Notes under the pieces: model-generated | Told to the model about the DNA's origin: nothing | Databases searched by the model: none | What the model saw: the letters and a program-made list of their open reading frames with translations, nothing else | Shown here: positions 54,661 through 64,000 of the stretch, piece after piece | How positions within the stretch are numbered: position 1 is the stretch's first letter | How the letters are laid out: every line of letters begins with the position of its first letter | Translations under genes and position numbers: made by a program | NCBI GenBank assembly: GCA_000733355.1 | Contig: JNVV01000005.1 | Location: 1,516,335-1,580,334 of the forward strand | Direction of reading: 5' to 3' | DNA length: 64,000 nt | Source: Falciphora oryzae | Lineage: Eukaryota > Ascomycota > Sordariomycetes > Magnaporthales > Magnaporthaceae

Positions 54661-57600
54661 GAAGGGAGAGGGAGAGGAGAGAAAGAAGGCAAGCAGGCAG
54701 AGGGAGAGTGAGACGGAGAGCAAGGTGGATGGAAGCCGGCAGGAAGCTTGTGGAGGGATGTGGAGATGGAGCGACTGAGGAAAAAAAAAGTCAAAACCGG
54801 GCAGTGTGCGCCAGGGAAACTGCTGGGGATGAGGCGCGAAAGCGGAGGAAGCGACCTCACAGAGAAGGCACGAAGCCCCTGACGCACGAGGTAGCGACGA
54901 AGTACCTTTTCGCCCGGTGGGGAGGGGCGTGGCCCAGCTCGCACTGTCGGGTTGCGCTGCCTGCGCTGTGCTGCCTGCCCGCCTGCCGCTTCAGCTCTCT
55001 CGATGCTGCTGCCGCCGCTGCTGCGAGGGCAGGAGGCACCCACCCACTCACCATCTCGTGCGTGCTTGGGTGTGGTCCGTCCTGCGTCCTGTGGGCGTGG
55101 TTGCGTGTGCGCTCCATGCCGGACAGTGACCGCATTACCAAGCCACCGTCGCCAAACAGTGTGGACACCTCGGCCAGAGACACCAGCCCTGCATGGCATG
55201 GGGATGGGGCCAGCAGGGGGTGTGCGCGTAAGGCTCATGTCGCTCCCTCCCCGTCTCGGTCGCGCGCCTGCTGCCCTTTGCGTGTGCGCGGGCTAGGTTG
55301 CCTCCAAAGTCTCACCACGAGCTCTCCCCAGGCCCATCGCGTCGTCGCACGCCCCCCTGGCAATTGGGAGCTGGAGGGGTGCATGAATGCCGCCCCAGAC
55401 CGCAGCCCGGGGCGGACGCTCTGGGAAAGCCGGGAGTCCTTGGGGACGGGCGAGAAACAATGTTTCAACGATTCATTCAAAGGCCTCTCAGCAGCGGGCG
55501 GGCCGCGCGAGCGATCAAAGGGCGCAAGCAAGAAAAGGGAGGATTCACCAGAGACCAAAAATGATCAGTCAGGGTTTGCCCGTTTGTTGACCCGTCGGCA
55601 ACGCCCACACACCCCCCTGCCATTGATGCTTTGCGCAGTCGGATCTCGCCGAAACATTGCCAGCGTGTCCTGTCCTCAGACTCCAAAGATGGCCGCCCAG
55701 CAGCCTTGATGATCTGGGGGAGGTCCCAGGCGAGCGCTCAGTCTCTCCGCCTCGCCGCAACGGACCAAGACCGGCCCCGTGATATCAATACGAATTTCCT
55801 AGTCTGTCCCAAGCCGCTGTTTGGTTAGCAGTCCGTCGGTGGTCATTGAAAACCGTTGTTTGTTTTGAAGTTGGCAGCCTTCATCTCCCACCCATGGACG
55901 GGCAACAAAAGCATCAGGGGCGCGCCAGAAGCCGAAAGAGAAGCATGCACGGCCCCGAGCCAGCACCAAAGCAGGGCAAGCCTGGCACCACCCGTCCGAC
56001 ACGCCCTGCCCTGCCCTGCTGGCTGTGCTGTGTACTCTCGTTCTCTTGTTCTCTTGGGTTCTGCGCTGGTGCATCGCATGCCAGCCTGTCGTGCCACGGC
56101 CGGTCTTCCCTTTGAGTCCAATTGACGATCGGCTCGCTGGTCGCACAGCCGGCGGCCCAATCTCCGCCCGCCCTGTCCTGGGTCGAGTGAGGCGGGAGCT
56201 CAAGTATTGTTGAGGTCGCGAAATGCCGCCCAGATGCGGCAGCTCTACTTGCGGCAGAGGCCAAACAAGGCCTTTGGGAAAACGGGATGCGTGCAACAGG
56301 AACCCAGCGGTGCACGGGACGAGCACAGTGCCTTGTGCGCTCGAGTTGGAGTTGCAGGGTGACGAAGGGGAGTCAGGCATGGCCTGTCCACAGCGTCGCG
56401 GCTGGGCTCGACACAGAACCGTGGCTCGCGCAGGCGGGAGCTCCTGGGGGAGGAGCGCTCGGTAGTTCACGTTCGTCCAGGCTCCTGGCGAGCGGGTTCT
56501 GCGCAAGGCACCTTTAGCGTCCGGGTGCTCCCTCATCCCAGGCATGTGAAGACCAAGAGAGAGGCGACCCGGCCGGGGCAAGGCTCGGATCGACCGCGCT
56601 TGCGCCGTCCCAAATCTCGATTACGGCTCCACCTCCCGGCGGAAGGATCACGAAACGAGTAAAAAAAGAACAAAGGGGAAGAACGAAATACGAATGGCTT
56701 GAATGGGATAGGAAAATACAATGTCCATGTCGTCGTCGAGCCACGCCACGGCAGCCGGAAAGGAAAGGACGGCGACGGATCGATGATGGCGCGTTTGGTT
56801 GGCCAGACGCACGGCGGCCGCCCATGCTCCCCCTCCAATTCCCAAGAGACAAACACATGCAGCAGCGTCGCAGCGCCAGGGCTCTCTGTCTTGCAGGCTC
56901 TGTCCCGGCCCCACTCTTTTCCCTATCGCGTCTGCATGGAAACAGAAGAGCTGTGTGTCTGTTCTGCCCCAACGAAACACGGGAGCGTGAACATTGGATC
57001 TGGCATGATGCTTTTACTTCGAACTTCCGTAAAGAGCCGTAAACAAAAGGGTCTCCCACGTAATAGGTATGTTCTCGCCACAGAACTCTCAGTCATCACT
57101 CGGAGGCACAAATGGAAGATGGCAAAATGGTGAGATAGCAACTCATTTTCTCCAACAGCCACCAAGACTTGGATGCTGACTCAATCGGCCCAAATGGTCC
57201 GACGTGGGCGATGCTTGCCGGGGTGGGGCTTGGGCTTGACGGCAAAGTCGCCGGAGCGCAGCGTTGCTCCTGGCCGAACATTGTAAGTTCATCGCAAGCA
57301 TCCATCCAAGAAAACAAAAAGTATTACCCCGAGATAAATGACCTGGAAAGCATCTTGCAGTGTGTCAGCCACCCTATAGACAAGACGGAGCACGACAGCA
57401 TTGGCCGTGACGGCCCCTGTGTCTGGGCAATATAAAAGCCATCGCCTCTGCTCAGACCTGTGTTTTTCTAGGCCTCATCACACAAGAGACACGCCAGAGC
57501 GGCACAGGAACCATGACAGCTACCTAGCCCGGGCTGGCGTGAAGCAGCGCTCTTCCGACTGGCCATTCCTCCCACCGGGTCGCTGGAAGCAGCAAGGCAG

Positions 57601-58766
57601 CCATTCGCCGCCCGCCGGTTTGCGAGACCGTAGACCCTCCATCCACCTCCATCCATGATGACCAACCGCCGTGCAGCCAGCCCCTCCATCCTCACCCCCT
57701 CATCTCTCTCTCTCCACTCGACAGCCTCCCCGCGCCCTCAGAACCAGGCATTCTCGTGGGACGCTGTACCGTGCTCGTACCTCTTCTCCAATGTGCAACC
57801 GCTTGCTCAACCCCGCCATTGCGGCCGGCAGAAAGCGGCAGACGCCCCAGTGAAGCTGTCATTTCACACATTTGGATCTTACTCGTTCGCAGCACGCCCG
57901 GCTGCCAAGCATGAGGGAAATCGCCCGGGATCGACAAAAGATCTCCCTGGCTTTAATGACTCCGTTAACTCTAACGTCAACAGGCTTTTTTTTTTTCTCC
58001 TTGAAATGGATTCCGAAATCGAGGCCTATGTCGCAACTTAGGCGGGTCCCCCGCTTTTGAGCTTTGCTTTTCTCGAATCTTCTTCGCGACCCTGGCCTCA
58101 ATTTTTTTTTTCTTCTTCTCGCGCTCCCGTCCCCTTGATCTCGCGCAGCGCCTTGCGTCCCTGCCGCCATTGTTTCGCCATGCCGCGTTCCTTGCTGGAC
58201 CTCCCTGCTGCTACTAGGAGGCTAGCAGGCTAGCAGGCGCACTTTCGCCCCCAGACCAAGGAAATAGCGGTCTTCGTACGAGTCAGCTCCCAGCATCAAC
58301 CAAAAACCCTCCCAGGGCTGTTTTCCGTGGGGATTACCTTGCCTCGGGTTCGCGACGAAGATGACCATGGATGGGGGATGGCGCGGCGGTGCGCGCAGCA
58401 CCAGCGGCGCAGCACGCACCCGGGAACAGCAAATGGTGGAAGGGGAGTGCGTCTATCAGCCACCTCCTTCTGTGGGTAATTGATGGGTGGGTGCGAAATG
58501 GACCTCTTTCATGCGCGCGCCCCTTTAGGGTCGATCGAGCCAGGGAGGGCGGCGAGGTACAGGGCAGGTACCCCTCCCGTTGCGAAGCTCTTGCTCACTG
58601 TGCGCAAAGGAGAGAGAGGGCCGGGCTCCAGAAAGAAAAAACCCAGTGGCCTCATCCAAGGGGACCCCACCGCGAGCCCATCATCACGGCCCTGCCTTGC
58701 CTTGCATGGCGCACAATTTCAACGGCCGAGTCAAGAGGCTCAGGGTCAAAAACAAAAACAATTTTT

Positions 58767-59089
58767 NNNNNNNNNNNNNNNNNNNNNNNNNNNNNNNNNN
58801 NNNNNNNNNNNNNNNNNNNNNNNNNNNNNNNNNNNNNNNNNNNNNNNNNNNNNNNNNNNNNNNNNNNNNNNNNNNNNNNNNNNNNNNNNNNNNNNNNNNN
58901 NNNNNNNNNNNNNNNNNNNNNNNNNNNNNNNNNNNNNNNNNNNNNNNNNNNNNNNNNNNNNNNNNNNNNNNNNNNNNNNNNNNNNNNNNNNNNNNNNNNN
59001 NNNNNNNNNNNNNNNNNNNNNNNNNNNNNNNNNNNNNNNNNNNNNNNNNNNNNNNNNNNNNNNNNNNNNNNNNNNNNNNNNNNNNNNNN
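58767..59089. other. Assembly gap, 323 N
   Basis: A run of N preceded by A/T-rich sequence (aaacaatttt) and followed by ordinary sequence. Nothing can be said about its content. Confidence 0.99.
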
Positions 59090-61699
59090 GTGGTATTCTC
59101 GGTGGGTTGGGCGTCCAGATCGTGAGCGATACCCGGCGTTTTTGATCGCGTGGTTCAAGCGGTTGTGGCTGGAAGCCCCTGGGCTGAAGCTCTCGCCGGA
59201 GGAGGTGGAGCCAGATCGCGCTCTTTTTTTTTTTCTTTCTTTTTCGCTCTTGTGTTGCTTTCTTTCCATTCTGGTTCCCTTTCTTCGTCCGTCTCATCCA
59301 TTCCGACTCCCTCAAATCCTTGTCCTAGTCTAGTGCGTCCAATCCACCCTCGGCACCGAAAAAAGAGCCTTGGTGGCGCCCCACTGGCCGATATACCCAA
59401 TTGCATCATCGGAAGAGGCAGGTTCATCTCCATCGTCGCCCGCACTAGCAGGGCACACCGGCACAAATTCACATTTGGCTTCATGTGCGCCATCCAGCCG
59501 CTGCAGAAAAGACACGTGAAGTAGGCTGCCTCCGCCCTAAGGTGGGAGAAAAGGGGTGGTGGTTGAGGTGGTGGGCAGCGCGATCGTTTGCGCTTGACGG
59601 GTGGTGTGGGTGGTGGTCAGCAGCCAGCACCAACACGCGTGAAATGGTGGCCACTCCTCCGTGCCTGCTGCCTTGTCTGCCTGTATGCTAGGCGTGCACG
59701 CTGGCGGCACAGTAGTGTGCATTTGCTAGCGATGAGGGGTCGTGGGCGGGCGCAATCTCACCGAACCCAGGTTTTTGGGGGGCGATCAACGATGGACGGC
59801 GCCCCTCCAAGGCCCGCGTATCGGCCTGCCGACATCCGGGCGTGCTTTCGATGGCCAGGTGGCGCGAACCAATGGCGGGAAAATAGCACCCCCAGAACAA
59901 GCCATTTGCCATCCGGCGATTTGAGGGTTCGTCATGGGCTAGCATCAGGGCCGGCTCTCTTTTTTTTCTACCGGAAAGCTTGAATAGACCACTCAAACAT
60001 GCTTTGGAGCTTCTTCGCATGTGATCCAATATTTTTACGGTGGCGCCGCTGCTGTGCTTGTCGTCTGCACCTCTCGGCTGGGTGAGGAGGTGCGGGGGTT
60101 TTTACTGGTTCGCCTATGAGGGAGCCCTTCCTCGACCGGCCCGACGTGGCCGAGGAGTGCTCCGTATCCGGCAGCGTATGACCCGTCGCGGACGTCAGTA
60201 TGCGTGCCCAGAGCGACCACGTTTTCCCTCATGGTGACGCGCAGATGCCTCAAACTCATCAGCCGGATACGACGATGTCCCCCGTCTGACAAATTGCACC
60301 ATAGCCGCTGCAAGGTACCCGCTACACCCGCCATGCCCATCTGCCGCAGGAAGGCCTACGGTTGTGATCTGCCGCCCCAACAAAGATAGGTCTTTTTGGG
60401 GCGAGGACAATGGGCGCAATGATGATTACAGGGCAGACACTGTAGAGAGTCATCACTTGCGAGAGTAAGGTCCTTACACGCAGGGTAAACTTGATGAATG
60501 CGTCCTCCAAAGTTCTCGGTGTGTGGAACAATCTGGCGGACTTTGTCTCGACCTCGCTGTTTGACGGGCATATGCACAACACCACCCTTGGCTACCTAGC
60601 GGCCGGGAGGGGATCTAGCCAAACCCGCCGGCTCCCCGTGGAAGCATTTAACCGGTCGTCCACGAGTGGGAAGAATGTCCACCGAAGCGATTTCAGGCGA
60701 GTAAGAAGCGAACGAGAAAAGGTCCAATGGAAGGCAGAGATTAAAGCCGGGAAAGGGCTGTGTCGTGTGGATATCTAAAGCTCCCACTCGAAATTGTGCG
60801 AGCTCCGAGACTCGTTTGTAGATCTGCGTATTTGTCGGAGATGCAGACATTGGGTAGCGGCAAGCAGATCTTCCCGACCAACAACTGGTCCATGCGGAGC
60901 GATAGCCATGACCGGGAAAGTAGGCGAGATGAGGCCATGCCCTTGCATCCAGCACTACTGAAATCGTAGACAAACAACAGTGCAAGAGCTTGACGGAGAG
61001 CAAGCAGGAGAAAATCCACCGCAGCCAATGCGACCATCGCCAGGCTATGGTGAAAGACCAGTGATGAATGCAGCCTAGGGCACGCGCTGTCTCGTAGCTG
61101 GATATACATATACTCAAGGCTCTACATATACACGCACCTAATCATTGGATCGAAGCAAGCAGACTGTCGCGATGTCAAGCTACTGAGCTCGAGGGCGTTG
61201 GCAATGCAGATCTAGCAACCAAACGTCAGGCGATGTGAAGAGGTGGGTGGTCACGTGGTGATAACTCTGAATCCACACATCTGGCCGATAAAGGCAACTG
61301 AAGCTGAAGCCCCGCCACGCAAGCTGACCGTCCACGAGGCGACTGGAGACCTAGGCCTGGACCTACGTGAGCGCACTGCTGACTGGAATGCCCAGGCAAC
61401 CTGCGATTACGACCAACGGCGGCGCCCCCGTTTCTTGTCTATAAGCTCCAGATACCCCGAGTTGACTTGACGCACCTATTTGATAGCGACGACGAACCCA
61501 TCGTCGAGTATCACTGTTGTTTCCCAGCTTTATCGTCAAGCCTCCCGCCCCATCTGCTCGGTACATCGATACTTCCATCCCATCTTGAATCGTTTGTATC
61601 TACACCCATCAAAGACGCGACGGCTGTTCCCGCCCGCCCTGTCAAACCGGTACTTCGCGAGCCGCTGCCGAGCCCTTCCGGCAGGCCGGCCTGTTCACA

Positions 61700-64000
61700 A
61701 TGTCCACGGAAGAGAAGGAGCTTGAGCTCGTCGATAGGGTCGACTTCAAGATTCTCGCCGTTGCAAACAATGAACAAAAGCTGGAAGCGCTTCTCAAGGT
61801 CTACCTGGCACCCCTGCTGCTCAAGGCTGGAAGCGAGCATGCGTCTGTGAGGAAGAAGGTGAGCGTTGTGATAAATAGGGGAAAGCAGAAGCGACGCAAT
61901 ATCTTGTCACTGACACCAAGGCACACTCAGGTCATCGAGATATGCCAGAGATTGAAGGGATATACCCAAGCCCCAGGGTATGTGTAACCGTCCATTTCCT
62001 TGAAACAAGTCGAGCTATCGCTAACGCACCTGAGCAGTGTTGTGCTTCCCGTCAAGGCCCTCCTGACCCAGTTCAAGTCAACGGACCATGGAGTCATCCG
62101 GCATCTAGACTTGCTGTTTGTTCAGCATAGCATTGGTCGCATCGAGCCTGAGGAGCGCAGTGAGCTCGTCGCCCTACTTCTTGAGGGGATCGGCACAACC
62201 TCCCTAAGCAGCCCATCGCTCTTCAACCTTCTACTCCGCATCCTGCCCGACGTCAAGATCCCGCCAAGAGGCACCAAGGAAGATGTCGCTTTCAGGGACG
62301 AGATCGGCCTCTCGCACCCTAGGGACGCCACGCACGTCGCAGACTGGCTCGGCAAGTTCCTCCTGCTCAAGCAAACGACCGACGACTCCGCAGGCCTGTC
62401 CAAGGAAGACATCGGTTTCCTTACCATGGGCAAACGCGACACATGGACGTCGCCCCATGGCTCCAAGCTCGCCGACACGCGCGTCCGCGCCGTCAACTTC
62501 CTGGCCAGTGGCGCCTTCAAGGACGACGAGCGCTTCATCCCGTCTGTCCTCGCCGCGGCCAACTCGGACGGCCGGATCTCCTCGGTAGGCGAGGACCTCC
62601 TCAAGAGGTCAACGGTGTCTGTCGAGGATACCAGGCACGTCGAGAGCCTCTTCGAGGCCCATGCCCGCCTCCCGCCGCCATACCGCACGCGGATCCTGAC
62701 GCTCCTGGCCAAGTCCGCCGCATCCGTGAAGTACGCACCCCAGATCATGGATGTGGTCGAGCTGGACATGCACGGGCCCGCCCAGGAGCCGATGGAGATC
62801 GACAGCGGCCCTGCTGCTGTCCGCATGAGGGCGCTGGGCCTGGAGCAGACAAAGCTGCACAAGGCCCTCTTCGAGTACCTCAACTGGGTGGCCCGCGTCG
62901 GCCTCGGCAGGCCCAACTTCCATCTCGGCAAGCCGCTGGCCGACCGCCTCAAAGCATTCGTGCTGGAGCAAGGCTGGCCAGTGCCGCACAAGGCGCCGCT
63001 GTCGTTGGAACAGTCGGCGCTGCGGGCGCGCGCTTACGAGACCATCGGCGTGCTGGCCAAGACGGCGGTGCTGACCCAGCACGAGCGCGTCGTCCTGCTC
63101 GGCTTCCTCTTCCGCTCCCTGTCCGAGGACCCGTCCGACGTGGCACCCAGCGTCGAGGGCGCCCTCCCCAGCATGGCCCACCTCTTCGACGACACCCTCC
63201 CGCCCGAGCAGCTGCTCCTAGTCCACTCGATCCTGCTCAGCTACATGACCATGCCCGTGAGCCAGGGCGCAGAGGCCGTGCGCAGCACCCGGCCCGCCGC
63301 CGTCCGGTGCGCCAACCGGTACCTCCCGCTGTCCGACATCACGGCCAGGTGGATCGACATCCTGGCGGTCGCCGGCGCGCGGGACGAGCGCAGCGACGTC
63401 GTCGAGGAGGGGAACAAGGGCCTGGACCCCTGGACCTACTACGCCAACGACGACGCGTCCCCTGAGCTGCCCGACTGGAAGCAGATGGTGCGGACCTACT
63501 TCACCGAGATGATCTCGCATGCCGACAGCGACTATGTCCCTCCCTCGGAGCACCGCGGCTCCACCTTCTTCGGTAACTTCGACGGAGACCGCCTCAACGC
63601 CTACCCTGTCACCGTCAAGTACTGCACGCGCATGCTGTTCCTGTCCGCTCTCAAGAAGGACTTCAAGATCGAGCGGGGCTGGGAGAGCCAGCTGGAGACC
63701 AAGATCCGTTCCGACCTCAACGCCCGCCAGGTCGTCCGGGAGTACCTGGCCGACGTCACGGGCCAGGCTCTCCTTGAGCTTCTCACGGCCGCCTTTGAAG
63801 GCATACTTGAGGAAAAGCCGCAGGTCTCGATCGACTGTGCCCAGGGCTTCGTGGACGTTGCGTCGCTGGCGCCTAAGACCGTGCTCAGGAGCCTTGCCGA
63901 ACGAGCCCGCGAGCTGCTGCCCCTCGCCATGTCCAACCGAGACGAGCTCCGCGCTCTCGCTGCCAGGGCATATGGCATCCTCGGCGCCCACCCTACCAAC
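61700..64000 (+). CDS. ECM29: Ecm29-type proteasome adaptor/scaffold, 3' part missing
   Basis: Exons 61700-61858, 61931-61977 and 62038 to beyond 64000; introns use GTGAGC...CTCAG and GTATGT...GAGCAG (branch CTAAC) and keep frame. About 720 of the roughly 1,850 residues usual for the family are visible. The N-terminus ELELVDRVDFKILAVANNEQKLEALLKVYLAPLLLKAGSEHASV followed across the intron by VIEICQRLKGYTQAPG|VVLPVKALLTQF is typical of Ecm29. HEAT-like helical pairs follow (HLDLLFVQHSIGRIEPEER; LFNLLLRILPDVKIPP; TRILTLLAKSAASVKY). The protein joins core and regulatory particles of the 26S proteasome and helps in quality control and stress-induced disassembly. Named from pattern recall rather than search, so paralogous HEAT scaffolds are not fully excluded. 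Confidence 0.87.

Larger units (their letters stand above)
48319..61699. other. 13-kb stretch without a recognised gene
   Basis: Unusually long for a fungal intergenic region. The minus strand is pyrimidine-rich over much of 48.7-55 kb and yields long, low-complexity frames (up to 389 codons at 54069-55238, with a poly-Phe run from an A-tract) that look like leader or promoter sequence, not protein. Minus-strand donors with good consensus occur near 52277 (GTAAGT), 51773 (GTACGT), 49736 (GTAAGT) and 49547 (GTAAGT). A purine-rich plus strand, repeats near 50003-50034 and an A-run at 54638-54660 are present. 55-61 kb, including a second gap, has short frames only. Confidence 0.5.

Noticed and set aside
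54069..55238. 389-codon open frame on the minus strand
   Set aside because: Composition is pyrimidine-rich low complexity with a poly-Phe run produced by the A-tract at 54638-54660; no motif, and it looks like leader or promoter sequence.

Overview
The window looks like nuclear DNA of a filamentous ascomycete (Pezizomycotina, most likely a Sordariomycete). The genes are GC-rich and interrupted by short introns of about 50-140 bases with GTAAGT/GTGAGT donors, CTRAC-type branch sites and CAG/TAG acceptors. Product types also fit: a LOV photoreceptor-type protein, CSC1/TMEM63, an FMO-DUF6314 fusion, HeLo-like plus ankyrin architecture, and Ecm29. No rRNA, tRNA or CRISPR array was found. Two runs of N (47391-47594, 58767-59089) are assembly gaps.

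Layout. 0-14.2 kb is conventional gene space: a 5'-truncated LOV/PAS protein (+), an unidentified four-exon protein (-), a dynamin-family GTPase (-) whose open frame continues far beyond an in-frame TAG, and a CSC1/OSCA/TMEM63-family channel (+). At 14.7-15.7 kb lies a secreted protein with three hevein-type chitin-binding domains (-). 15.7-22.4 kb is gene-poor; it holds one small C2H2 protein and a repeat cluster containing a solo LTR with a perfect 5-bp target duplication, a MITE nested in that LTR, and broken fragments resembling the splicing factor SF3B4/Hsh49. Then come an unidentified protein (22.4 kb), a D-lactate dehydrogenase-type enzyme (26.3 kb), an FMO-DUF6314 fusion (30.1 kb), a GH13 glycoside hydrolase (33.0-35.1 kb, -) and a HeLo-like/ankyrin protein (36.1-38.9 kb). 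38.9-45.9 kb is repeat-bearing accessory DNA with a second, inverted copy of the same solo LTR, without the MITE.

At 45.9-48.3 kb are two closely packed minus-strand genes: a three-RRM Csx1/Nam8-type RNA-binding protein and a coiled-coil/proline-rich protein interrupted by an assembly gap. 48.4-61.7 kb contains no gene I can identify, although its minus strand carries pyrimidine-rich sequence and several splice-like signals. The window ends inside a proteasome-associated Ecm29 homologue (+).

The genes do not form one pathway or a recognisable biosynthetic cluster. The most distinctive observations are the nested LTR/MITE insertion with a natural empty-site control in the same window, and the interrupted dynamin C-terminal extension. 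I did not find convincing evidence of a wholly new biological system.
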